This document shows positions 15,951 through 23,603 of a stretch of DNA of 39,976 nt, piece after piece. This DNA comes from Pseudomonadota bacterium (GTDB taxonomy: Bacteria; Chloroflexota; UBA6077; JAJPHF01): positions 1 through 39,976 of the forward strand of contig JAJPHF010000061.1 of assembly GCA_021325365.1 (NCBI GenBank), read 5' to 3'. The notes under the pieces are model-generated. The model searched no databases, was not told the DNA's origin, and saw nothing but the letters and a program-made list of their open reading frames with translations. The first letter of the stretch is position 1. Every line of letters begins with the position of its first letter. Both the position numbers and the translations under genes were made by a program.

Positions 15951-17219
15951 ATGCGCTCGATGGTCCTGGGGCTGCTGCTCGGGCTGAGCCTGTTCGGCGC
16001 GCCCGCCGCGGCGCAGGCGCGGCCGCTGCCGCAGCAGACGGGCGACGAATACCAGCTGCGGCTGCTGGTCTGGCAGCAGCTCGTCGAGCGCGAGGTCGGC
16101 ACGATGGCGAGCACCGTGCTGGACGACGCGCAGTGGCCGGACGTGGCGACGCGCGCGGACTGGGCCGCGCGTCTGGACGACCTGGTGAGCGTGGTGACGC
16201 GGCCGGCGCCGGGCTGGGAGCAGGTGTACCAGCTGCAGGTGCAGCCGATCAACGACCGGCTGCAAGGGCTGGCGGCGGCCCTGCGCGTGGACCGGCGGGA
16301 GAGCGCCGTGTCGATGCTCGCCGCGCTGCGCGCAACGCTCGCCGCTAGCCCGCCCGGGCCGACGACGACGGACGACAGCGCGTCGGGCAGCTCGCCGCTG
16401 CAAGACGCGCCGTCAAGCGGGCAGGCGGCTGCGGACGGCGCAATCCTCGCCACGCAGGCAAACTGCCAGACCCAGGCGTACGTGCTGGGGTGGCGCTGGG
16501 CGTCGCCGCTGACGGCCGAGCAGTACTTGCGCCGGTACTGGGCGCAGTGGCTCGACCAGACTGGCGCTGACCCGAGCGTGGCCGAGAACCCGGACCTGAG
16601 CTGCGACGACCTGTACCAGCAGGTACAGCAGGTGGCGGGCGACCGGGGCTTCGCCGTGGCGCAGCGCGGCGGGGTGGTGGCGGCCACGGCTCCCGCGCCC
16701 GTGCCGGCGCGTACCGACCGCGAGCTAGCGGCGCGGCGCTACCGGCTGCTGGTGAGCAACGCCAAGCGCTGGCTGCCGGACAGCATGACGTGCTTCCTGC
16801 GGTCGATCCGCCCGGGGATCACCACGTTCCGGATCGGCGGCACCTCCTGCGAGACGGTGGTCGACGAGCTGGAGGCCGGCTTCGCCTCCAGCGGCGGGGC
16901 GGCCGGCCCGGACCCGTGCCTGGAGAACGTCACTAACTTTCGCGGGTGTCTGGTTGGTCTGTGGCGCGACGCCTACCAGGACGCGGCGCGCTGGACGCCG
17001 CCGCCCGAATACGCGAGCTTCCACGCCCAGTTCCTGGGCGTGCTCATGCTGCTGTCGCAGGCCGCGGACAACGTGACGTTCGAGCCGCCGGCTGGCGGCC
17101 AGCCGCTCACCGCGGCTCAGCGCGCGCAGTACCTGCGCGAGGCGCGAAATCTCGTCGCCACGGCCGAGGACCAGTACGACCAGACGGTTGGGCCGTACGA
17201 CTTGCCAGCAGGGGGGTGA
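15951..17219 (+). CDS. Exported helical protein of unknown function
   Basis: A roughly 422-residue exported protein. Three in-frame ATGs lie close together (15930, 15942, 15951); 15951 is preferred because AAGGA ends nine bases before it, and it still gives a full signal peptide (SMVLGLLLGLSLFGAPAAAQA). The mature part is mostly helical: YQLRLLVWQQLVEREVGTMA, a low-complexity Ser/Pro/Gly linker near residue 140, then a Cys-containing region (TQANCQTQAYVLGWRW, NPDLSCDDLYQQVQQ, DSMTCFLRSI, GTSCETVVDELE, DPCLENVTNFRGC). The even spread of Cys suggests disulfides outside the cytoplasm. It starts 32 bases after the previous stop and is probably translated with it. No family was recognised. Confidence 0.82.
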   Translation: MRSMVLGLLLGLSLFGAPAAAQARPLPQQTGDEYQLRLLVWQQLVEREVGTMASTVLDDAQWPDVATRADWAARLDDLVSVVTRPAPGWEQVYQLQVQPINDRLQGLAAALRVDRRESAVSMLAALRATLAASPPGPTTTDDSASGSSPLQDAPSSGQAAADGAILATQANCQTQAYVLGWRWASPLTAEQYLRRYWAQWLDQTGADPSVAENPDLSCDDLYQQVQQVAGDRGFAVAQRGGVVAATAPAPVPARTDRELAARRYRLLVSNAKRWLPDSMTCFLRSIRPGITTFRIGGTSCETVVDELEAGFASSGGAAGPDPCLENVTNFRGCLVGLWRDAYQDAARWTPPPEYASFHAQFLGVLMLLSQAADNVTFEPPAGGQPLTAAQRAQYLREARNLVATAEDQYDQTVGPYDLPAGG

Positions 17220-17222
17220 GCG

Positions 17223-17966
17223 ATGAGCACTCGGGGCCGGCGCTGGGCGCGACTGCTCCCGGCGGTGGCGGCGCTGGCGGCGGGGGGGCACGCGCTGCTG
17301 GCGACGCCAGGATGGGCGGCGCCGCCGGGGCAGGGGATCCCGCAGACGCCGGAAGGCCAGTGGCAGACGGCGCAGGAAGCAGAGCAGCGGGCCGCGGACA
17401 GCCTGCGCACGTGGCCGCAGGCGTACCCGCTGCCCGGCGACCGCGCGCGGCCGGCCTATCCGGGGAGCTTCTGGCAGCAGCCCTTCCCGTGGGAGCTACT
17501 CGGGTCGCCGTACCTGCCGGTGGTGCCGCTGCGCGAGATCAACTACATGGGCGTGCAGCCGGGGCCGGACAATCCGTGCTACGGGCGCCTGGGGCGCGAC
17601 TACGCGACGCCGGTGGCCTTTCGGCTGAACTACCTGGAGGCGCAGCCGTACTTAGAGCAAGGGTACGGGCCGGCGATGCTGGACGCCTGGGCGAGCTACC
17701 TCACGCGGCCGGGCACCGCGCCGGGGGCGGTCGAGACGCCGGACGACGCGGTGGCCGTGGCAGACGGCTGCCATCCGCTGCCGCCGCCGGCCGACGACGC
17801 GACGCTGGCGAGCGGGCCGATGGGCGATCAGACGCACGAGTGCGGCGACCTGGCGATGCCGGCCGACGCCAGCCGCCTAACGCCCCAGGCGATCACCAAC
17901 GTCCTGGCCGGCTGGCTGCGCCAGTGCGGCTACCTCGTCCAGGGCGCGCCGCCACAGATGCGCTAG
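17223..17966 (+). CDS. Exported Pro/Tyr-rich protein of unknown function
   Basis: A 247-residue protein with a signal peptide (RLLPAVAALAAGGHALLATP, cleavage probably at GWAA). ATG 17223 lies three bases after the previous stop, with a run of G residues as ribosome site, so it is in the same operon. The mature protein is rich in Pro, Tyr and Trp (YPGSFWQQPFPWELLGSPYL; NYLEAQPYLEQGYG), with Cys in NPCYGRLG, DGCHPL, HECGDLAM and LRQCGYL. It has no membrane segment and no recognised domain. Its place suggests that it works with the two or three exported proteins before it. Confidence 0.82.
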   Translation: MSTRGRRWARLLPAVAALAAGGHALLATPGWAAPPGQGIPQTPEGQWQTAQEAEQRAADSLRTWPQAYPLPGDRARPAYPGSFWQQPFPWELLGSPYLPVVPLREINYMGVQPGPDNPCYGRLGRDYATPVAFRLNYLEAQPYLEQGYGPAMLDAWASYLTRPGTAPGAVETPDDAVAVADGCHPLPPPADDATLASGPMGDQTHECGDLAMPADASRLTPQAITNVLAGWLRQCGYLVQGAPPQMR

Positions 17967-18084
17967 CGCGGCAGGGCTGCCCGCGCGTTTCCCACAGGCG
18001 GGTCCGCCAGGCTTAACCAAACGTAAATGTTCAGGTCTGCATTGATCCTGTTACACTTCCCCTCGGCTGGCGCAGGAGGGCGAT

Positions 18085-19149
18085 ATGAACTGGCACGATC
18101 GGGCGGGAGCCGCGCCGCGTCTAATCCTGGGCGCGCTGCTGGCGCTCGCGCTCGCGGCGGGGCTGGCCCCGGCGGCCCGCGCCCAGGGCGACGCCTGCGA
18201 CCGGGTCCGGCTGGTGGACATGATCAGCAACGTGGACCTGGTCGTGCGCTGTCCGAGCGGCGAGGTGCGGCGGGTGCGCCTGGCCGGCCTGGAGGCGTGG
18301 CCGGACGGCTGGCCGCTCGCGGACCCGGACCTGAACCCTATCACGCTGTCGGACCGCGTGGCGAATCTCGTCCGCGGGGGCCCGCTAACGCTCGGGCCGG
18401 TGCTCGGCCGCACGGCCGACGGGAGCGAGGTGCGCGAGGCGACGCTGGCGGGCAATCGCGGGTCGCTGGCGGAGTGGATCGTGCGGCAGGGCTGGGCGCA
18501 GACCGGGCCAGACGTGGACCGGGTGGTGCCCGAGGCGGCGGCAACGCTGCGGGACGCGGAGGCCGAGGCGCGGGCGGCCCGCCGCGGCCTGTGGGACGTG
18601 CGGGACCACATGGTGAGCTATACGACGCCGAACGGCGGCGAGATCCAGGTGGACCGACGGTTGCTTCCGGCGCTCGACCTGCTGGGGAGCCTGGACATCG
18701 GGCGCCCGCTCGTGAACGACCTCGCCCGCGCCGGCGTGCCGGTGTTCATGGCGCCCGAGCGGCCCGAGGTGGAGGCCTGGGCCCACTTCGACCCGCGCGC
18801 GCGCGACATCTGGGTCCACACGAGCCTGGTGGGCGGCGACCCGCGCACCGTCGCGGTCGTACTGGCGCACGAGGCGACGCACTCGCAAGACCTGCTGGAG
18901 GGGCGCATCGACGGCCAACGGATTACGACGGACGCCCAGGCCCAAGCCTGCTTCGACACCGAGATCCACGCGTTCTCGAACCAGCTCGCGATCTGGAGCG
19001 AGCTGTTCGGCGACGAGGGCAAGACGCCGGAGCTGCACCGCATCGAGCGCGAGAACAACATCTTGCTCGGCGACTACGGCACGACGCGGGACGAGCTGTA
19101 CGACTTCATCCACCGGCTCTACCGCGGCGAGTGCCGCGTGCGCGAGTAG
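18085..19149 (+). CDS. Exported SNase-like / HExxH metallopeptidase-like fusion
   Basis: A 354-residue exported protein with signal peptide LILGALLALALAAGLAPAARA. Residues about 38-170 resemble a staphylococcal-nuclease (thermonuclease) barrel: VRRVRLAGLEAW where nucleases have VRLxGIDAPE, then AEWIVRQGWAQ and EAEARAARRGLWD. The acidic metal/catalytic positions of the GIDAPE loop are not kept, so nuclease activity is doubtful. Residues about 190-354 look like a zincin: H262-E-A-T-H266 (HExxH) with a likely third ligand E293 in DTEIHAF. ATG 18085 follows GGAGGGCGAT. It ends the exported-protein run and is followed by a strong terminator hairpin. Domain calls rest on motifs alone. Confidence 0.85.
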   Translation: MNWHDRAGAAPRLILGALLALALAAGLAPAARAQGDACDRVRLVDMISNVDLVVRCPSGEVRRVRLAGLEAWPDGWPLADPDLNPITLSDRVANLVRGGPLTLGPVLGRTADGSEVREATLAGNRGSLAEWIVRQGWAQTGPDVDRVVPEAAATLRDAEAEARAARRGLWDVRDHMVSYTTPNGGEIQVDRRLLPALDLLGSLDIGRPLVNDLARAGVPVFMAPERPEVEAWAHFDPRARDIWVHTSLVGGDPRTVAVVLAHEATHSQDLLEGRIDGQRITTDAQAQACFDTEIHAFSNQLAIWSELFGDEGKTPELHRIERENNILLGDYGTTRDELYDFIHRLYRGECRVRE

Positions 19150-19202
19150 CCGCCGCGGGTGGGGGCACGGCGGGCGCGGGCGCGCCGTGGGGGCAGGCGC
19201 AG

Positions 19203-19237
19203 GGTGGCCGAGGAAGGACGAGCCTTCCTCGGCCACC
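19203..19237. terminator. Strong hairpin terminator between convergent genes
   Basis: A perfect 15-bp stem (GGTGGCCGAGGAAGG with its complement, arms 19203-19217 and 19223-19237) has a 5-base loop and is followed by GTTGTTGTTG. It lies between the ends of the SNase-HExxH gene and the opposing Pro-rich protein gene, and could serve both. Confidence 0.8.
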
Positions 19238-19264
19238 GTTGTTGTTGCGCGCGTGAGTACAGAC

Positions 19265-20005
19265 TTACGGCGCAGTATCGGCCGGGGAGGTCGCGCCGTC
19301 GTTCGTGCCGACCGCGCCGTCATCAGGCCCGGCGATGGGGACGCGGATGCGGGTGGGCGGCCCGCTGCCCTCCGAGACGGGCGGGATGACCGCGGGCGGC
19401 CGCGTGCCGGTCGTCGTGGCGGGCAGCGGGGCGACGCTGGCCGGCGCGACGGTCGGCCCCTCGGGATTGACGAGCTGGCCCGGGAAGTGGTCGGCGGTTG
19501 GATCGGCGCGGTTCCCGGTCAGCGCCGGGGCGCCGGAGGTGGGCAGCTCGGCCGGCTCAGTCGTGACTGGATTCACCGGGCCCGGGACGCCGATGGCCTG
19601 CTGCGCGCCGTTGGTCGCGGCCGGCGCGGGCACCAGGTTAACGCCAGGAACCGGGACCGTAGTCACCTGCTGCGGCACGGCACGGCGCGCGGGGTCGTTC
19701 ACCAGGCTGGGGGCGGGGCCGAGGTCCGAGCTGTTCACGGGGATCTGGTCGGCGGGCTGCGCCTGGCCCGGCAGGCGGCTGGCGCCGTTGGCGGGATTCG
19801 TGCTCGGGACGGGCTCGGCGCCCGAGGGGTACAGCTGGCCTGGGGTGGTCGGGTTGGTGTACAGGCAGTGGGCGCCGACGTACGCGCCGTCGGGCGTGTA
19901 CATGCCCGTGACCGTGGGGCCGCCCTCGCACTGCGCGGCCGCAATCCGCGGCGATGCGAGGCCCGCGAGCCCTATGACGAGAATCGCCACGGCGAAGCGC
20001 TGCAT
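19265..20005 (-). CDS. Exported Pro/Thr-rich protein
   Basis: A 246-residue exported protein starting at ATG 20005 with GGAGG nine bases upstream (GCGGGAGGCACACC). The signal peptide RFAVAILVIGLAGLASPRIAAA precedes CEGGPTVTGMYTPDGAYVG and HCLYTNP, which hold the only two mature Cys. The rest is low complexity, dominated by Pro, Ala, Thr and Val (PQQVTTVPVPGVNLVPAPAA), probably an extended stalk or wall-spanning segment. There is no membrane anchor or sortase signal. It faces the exported-protein run across a terminator and shares its style. Confidence 0.8.
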   Translation of the reverse strand: MQRFAVAILVIGLAGLASPRIAAAQCEGGPTVTGMYTPDGAYVGAHCLYTNPTTPGQLYPSGAEPVPSTNPANGASRLPGQAQPADQIPVNSSDLGPAPSLVNDPARRAVPQQVTTVPVPGVNLVPAPAATNGAQQAIGVPGPVNPVTTEPAELPTSGAPALTGNRADPTADHFPGQLVNPEGPTVAPASVAPLPATTTGTRPPAVIPPVSEGSGPPTRIRVPIAGPDDGAVGTNDGATSPADTAP

Positions 20006-20232
20006 GGTGTGCCTCCCGCGCACGCGGCCTCTCGGCCGCCGCGCGGCGGACCCGAGAGAGCCGGCGCCGTCGATTGTCGGTGCCATCCTTTACGCAACCG
20101 AGAATGCAAGCGTCATGCCATCTGGCCGTCCGCCAGCGCGCGGCGGGTGGTCGGTGGCGGCGGGCGGTGGGGTATGATGGGGCGTACTTCGCGTTTATGG
20201 CCAGTGCGCGAGAGCGGGAAGGGAGCGATCCC

Positions 20233-21687
20233 ATGGCCTATCAGGGGCTTCGCGGCTTCATCGACGAGGTGGAGCGACTGGGCGAGCTGCGCGTCGCCCG
20301 CGACGTCGATCCGCACCTCGAATTGGGCGCCATCACCGAGCTGGCGCACCACCGGGTGAACGGGCCGGCCGTACTGTTCGACGACATCCAGGGATATCCG
20401 CCCGGCTACCGGGTGCTCATCAACTCGCTGGGATCGGCCAGCCGCACGGCGCTGGCGCTGGGCCTGCCCACCGGCCGGACCTGGAAGGAGCTGGTGCCGC
20501 TCTGGCGCCAGCGGATGAAGGCGCTGCAGCCGATCCCGCCGGCGTTCGTGACGGACGGGCCGGTGATGGAGAACGTGCAGCGCGGCGCGGACGTGGACCT
20601 GCTGCAGTTCCCGACGCCGTTCTGGCACGAGCTGGACGGCGGGCGCTACATCGGGACCGGGGTGCTCGACATCCTGCCCGACCCGGACAGCAACTGGGTC
20701 AACCTGGGCACCTACCGCGTGATGCTCGTCGATCGCAATCACGTGTGCCTGTACATCTCGCCGGGCAAGCACGGCCGCATCATCCGCGACAAGTACTTCG
20801 CCGCGGGCAAGGCGATGCCCGTGGCGATGAGCTTCGGCCACGACCCGCTGCTGTTCATGGCCAGCTCGATGGAAGTGCCGTTTGGCATGTCGGAGTACGA
20901 CTGGGCGGGCGGCGTGCGCGGCGAGCCGGTGCCGGTGCTGAAGGGGCCGGTGACGGGGCTGCCGCTGCCGGCGCAGGGGGAGATCGTCGTCGAGGGGTAC
21001 ATCCACCCGGGCGACGTAGCGCCCGAGGGGCCGTTTGGCGAGTGGACCGGCTACTACGCGAGCGGCTCGCGCGCCGAGCCGGTGATGACCGTCGAGGCCG
21101 TGTACTACCGCAACAACCCGATCATCCTCGGCTCGCCCCCGGGCAAGCCGCCCACCGAGCTGACGGCGTACCGCTCGCTGGTACGGTCGGCGCTGATCCA
21201 CGACCAGCTGGAGCGGGCCGGGGTGCCCGACGTGCAGGCGGTCTGGACGCCTGAGGCAGGGGGCACGCGGCTGTTGATCGCGGTGGCGATCAAGCAGCGC
21301 TACCCGGGCCACGCGCGACAGGCCGGCCACGTGGCCGCGATGTGCCATGCCGGCGCGTACCTGGGGCGCTACGTGGTGGTGGTGGACGACGACGTGGACG
21401 TGACCGACCTGAACGACGTCGTGTGGGCGATGTGTACGCGAGCCGACCCGGAGCAGTCGATCGACATCATCAAGCGGGCCTGGTCTGGCCCGCTGGACCC
21501 GATTATCCACCACGACCGGAAGGGCTTCAACTCGCGGATGATTGTCGACGCGTGCCGGCCGTTCGAGTGGCGCGACGAGTTCCCGCCCGTGGCCGAGGCG
21601 AGCGCGGAGCTGATGGACCGCACGAAAGCCAAGTGGGGCGACCTGATCCTCGGCCCAGCCCCGGCGCCGGTGGGCGCCGGCCGCTAG
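20233..21687 (+). CDS. UbiD-family prenylated-FMN decarboxylase
   Basis: A 484-residue UbiD-family (de)carboxylase using prenylated FMN. Landmarks: LRGFIDEVERLGELRVARDV at the start, NSLGSASRTALALGL, FPTPFWHELDGGRYIGTG, TYRVMLVDRNHVCLYISPGKH, IVVEGYIHPGDVAPEGPFGEWTGYY (the E-G-P-F-G-E-W-T-G-Y signature), VVVVDDDVDVTDLNDVVWAM and GFNSRMIVDA. Members act on aromatic or alpha,beta-unsaturated acids; the substrate cannot be told here. No UbiX prenyltransferase gene lies in the window. ATG 20233 has GGGAG seven to eight bases upstream; an in-frame ATG at 20197 is possible. A hairpin terminator follows. Confidence 0.95.
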   Translation: MAYQGLRGFIDEVERLGELRVARDVDPHLELGAITELAHHRVNGPAVLFDDIQGYPPGYRVLINSLGSASRTALALGLPTGRTWKELVPLWRQRMKALQPIPPAFVTDGPVMENVQRGADVDLLQFPTPFWHELDGGRYIGTGVLDILPDPDSNWVNLGTYRVMLVDRNHVCLYISPGKHGRIIRDKYFAAGKAMPVAMSFGHDPLLFMASSMEVPFGMSEYDWAGGVRGEPVPVLKGPVTGLPLPAQGEIVVEGYIHPGDVAPEGPFGEWTGYYASGSRAEPVMTVEAVYYRNNPIILGSPPGKPPTELTAYRSLVRSALIHDQLERAGVPDVQAVWTPEAGGTRLLIAVAIKQRYPGHARQAGHVAAMCHAGAYLGRYVVVVDDDVDVTDLNDVVWAMCTRADPEQSIDIIKRAWSGPLDPIIHHDRKGFNSRMIVDACRPFEWRDEFPPVAEASAELMDRTKAKWGDLILGPAPAPVGAGR

Positions 21688-21991
21688 ACGTTCGATCTTC
21701 CCAGGCGAAGCGCCAGGGGTTCTCGTGCCCCTGGCGCTTCGTCGTGTCGCGCGGCCGTGGGCTGCTCGGCGGCGCGACGCGCGTGCGGGCGCTGCTCGTG
21801 CCGCGCTGCGCGGAGCCCCATCGTTCCCTGCCTTCTCCGGAATCGGGCGCGTTGTGAAAAGAGTCACCGCCCGAGTGCTGCCGGACTCACGGCCAGGCGC
21901 GGCACCGCCCTGTAGTCTTGGTCTATGGAACGGACACGGTGCGATGCGGCCGTTGCCGACGCGCCGAGAACAGCAAACGGAGAAGGTCGCA
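21688..21991. other. 304-base intergenic region
   Basis: It contains the ubiD-family terminator hairpin at its left end and otherwise no gene. The right part (21840-21990) is less GC-rich and presumably holds the promoter of the XGSNP-repeat protein; no clear -35/-10 pair was found. Confidence 0.4.
21706..21741. terminator. Perfect 14-bp hairpin after the UbiD-family gene
   Basis: CGAAGCGCCAGGGG (21706-21719) pairs perfectly with CCCCTGGCGCTTCG (21728-21741) around an 8-base loop, 18 bases after the stop codon. The T-tract is weak (GTCGTGTCG), as is common in GC-rich genomes. Confidence 0.75.
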
Positions 21992-23020
21992 ATGAGCCTC
22001 AATCGTCTACACTGCAAGGCTGGCAGCACCGTGTTGGCCGCGAGCGTTAGTCTTGGCCTGGCGCTGTCCCTGGTGAGCGCGGCCCAGGCCGCGGGGCCGG
22101 GGCCTGGGTCGCACGCGCCCACCGGCCTCGGGCCGGCCAGCCAGACGCACATCAACCTTCCCGCCGGCGGCGGAAGCGCTCCTGGCGGCGGGTTGACGAA
22201 CCTGCCCATTAATCGGACGGGCGGTACGGTTGGCGTGAACCATCTGCCTAATGGCAACAGCAACGGCACCCCGTCCGGGAACACCCCGCCGAGTGGATCG
22301 AACCCCGGCGGGTCGAACCCGGGTGGGTCGAACCCGAGCGGTTCCAACCCGAGCGGGTCGCATCCGGGCGGCTCCAACCCGGGCGGCTCGAACCCGGGTG
22401 GGTCGAACCCGGGCGGCTCCAACCCGGGCGGCTCGAACCCGGGCGGGTCGAACCCGCCCGGGTCCAATCCGAGTGGCTCGAATCCCAATGGCTCGAACCC
22501 GAGCGGGACGCCGCCGAGCGGCTCGACGCCGGGCGGTAGCACCAGCGGCGCGAACAGCAGCAACCCGCACCCCAACGGCCCGAACCAGACCCCTGGCGGC
22601 GGCCAGTGCGGCGGCAACGGGGGCAATGGCGGCAACGCGACCGGGACGGGCGTCCAGGGCGGCAACGGCGGCAACGGCGGGAATTGCACCATCATCGAGA
22701 ACAACACTACCCAGGTCACGAACGTCAGCTGGTCGATGCCCGATCCCGTCTCCGTGAGCGCGCCGGTCTACTCGGACAGCAGCTCCGCGCCGGCCGTCCA
22801 GACCGTGCAGGCGCCGCCCATCGTGACGTGCGCGATGCCGTTCGGCACGCTGTACGGGCACCCGGTCGATCCGAAGCTGCAGCCGGTGGTGGTGGACGGG
22901 GTGACGGTGGACTATCTACCCCTCTGCCAGACCTACACCTACGAGCCGTTCAACGACTGCGCGACGGCCTATTACTACTACGCCGACCAGAACCTCTTCT
23001 ACTGCGTGGTCCCCGCGTAA
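21992..23020 (+). CDS. Exported protein with XGSNP pentapeptide repeats
   Basis: A 342-residue exported protein. ATG 21992 follows GGAGAAGG; the signal peptide is VLAASVSLGLALSLVSAAQA. After a Gly/Asn-rich lead-in there are 17 tandem pentapeptides of type XGSNP, mostly GGSNP, decaying to SGTPP, SGSTP and GGSTS at the end. A Gly/Asn-rich stretch bounded by Cys (GGQCGGNGGNGGN ... GGNC) follows, then a compact C-terminal domain with four more Cys (VTCAMPFGTLYGHPVDP, YLPLCQTYTYEPFNDCATAY, LFYCVVPA). The architecture is that of a surface stalk carrying a disulfide-bonded tip. It is probably monocistronic, with a hairpin after it. The function is unknown. Confidence 0.88.
   Translation: MSLNRLHCKAGSTVLAASVSLGLALSLVSAAQAAGPGPGSHAPTGLGPASQTHINLPAGGGSAPGGGLTNLPINRTGGTVGVNHLPNGNSNGTPSGNTPPSGSNPGGSNPGGSNPSGSNPSGSHPGGSNPGGSNPGGSNPGGSNPGGSNPGGSNPPGSNPSGSNPNGSNPSGTPPSGSTPGGSTSGANSSNPHPNGPNQTPGGGQCGGNGGNGGNATGTGVQGGNGGNGGNCTIIENNTTQVTNVSWSMPDPVSVSAPVYSDSSSAPAVQTVQAPPIVTCAMPFGTLYGHPVDPKLQPVVVDGVTVDYLPLCQTYTYEPFNDCATAYYYYADQNLFYCVVPA
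22292..22546 (+). repeat. 17 x 15-base tandem repeat encoding XGSNP
   Basis: In-frame 15-base units, consensus GGCGGCTCGAACCCG, run without spacers inside the exported protein gene. Units in the middle are nearly identical (six consecutive GGSNP); edge units diverge. Copy number is likely to vary between strains by slippage or recombination. Confidence 0.85.
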
Positions 23021-23052
23021 GCGACGTCGACCCGTCTCCCTCCCTCTCCGTT

Positions 23053-23087
23053 GAAGCGTCCTCCCGGTTTCGACCGGAGGGCGCTTC
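23053..23087. terminator. Imperfect hairpin after the XGSNP-repeat gene
   Basis: GAAGCG-TCCTCCCGGT pairs with ACCGGAGG-GCGCTTC around TTCG, with one or two mismatches or bulges. It starts about 33 bases after the stop codon. Confidence 0.6.
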
Positions 23088-23318
23088 GGCGCGCTCGGGC
23101 AGGCTGGCGCGCGGCGACGAGTGCCGCCGCTTGGCGGTGGCCCCGGGGCGTCGCGCGCACCGCCGGGCTCGCCGGCGATGGACTGATGGGCGCGGGCACT
23201 AGCAGCGGGCGCCGGTACGTACGGCTCGCGGCACGGTTGCTGCATAGAGCGAAGCGAGCGGCCGTGCGCGGGCGATCCCGACGGGGGCGCGGCCGCCATC
23301 CGGAAAGGAGCGAAGGAC

Positions 23319-23477
23319 ATGAGCCTCCTCACGTTGCTGATCATCCTGCTCGTGATCGCGGTGTTGTTCGGTGGATGGGGCACCGGCCGTGGGTGGGGGT
23401 ACTACGGTTGGTCCCCGACGGGCCTAATCGTGCTAATCCTGCTGATCCTGCTGCTGACGGGCAACCTGCACGTGTAA
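23319..23477 (+). CDS. DUF3309-type membrane micro-protein (52 aa)
   Basis: A 52-residue protein with two hydrophobic helices separated by a Gly/Trp/Tyr-rich hinge: MSLLTLLIILLVIAVLFGGW, then GTGRGWGYYGWSPTG, then LIVLILLILLLTGNLHV. The size, the opening MSL..LL and the central W.YGxSP turn match the DUF3309 family of tiny membrane proteins, whose role is not known. AAAGGAG lies about nine bases before ATG 23319. It stands alone between the XGSNP protein and the substrate-binding protein. Confidence 0.8.
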   Translation: MSLLTLLIILLVIAVLFGGWGTGRGWGYYGWSPTGLIVLILLILLLTGNLHV

Positions 23478-23603
23478 GGCGCGGGCGCCGGGCGGCGGGG
23501 CCGCGGCGCCTCACGCCGCGGCGCGGCCGCGTCATCTTGACACGCGCCCCGGCGGGTGCCATTCTGTTCGCACAGCATCCTTGACGCGGACGAGGGGGCG
23601 ACG

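Noticed and set aside
18029..18057. Promoter for the SNase-HExxH gene (TACACT with TTCAGG)
   Set aside because: The region is AT-richer than average, but the -35 match is poor and the spacer is 16 bases; not strong enough to annotate.
22292..22546. CRISPR-like regular repeats
   Set aside because: The 15-base units are contiguous, with no spacers, and are in frame with an exported protein.
20113..22719. Long minus-strand open frame over ubiD and the XGSNP gene
   Set aside because: Its product is low-complexity Pro/Gly (mirror of the XGSNP repeat) and Arg/His-rich elsewhere, while the plus strand encodes a clear UbiD protein.
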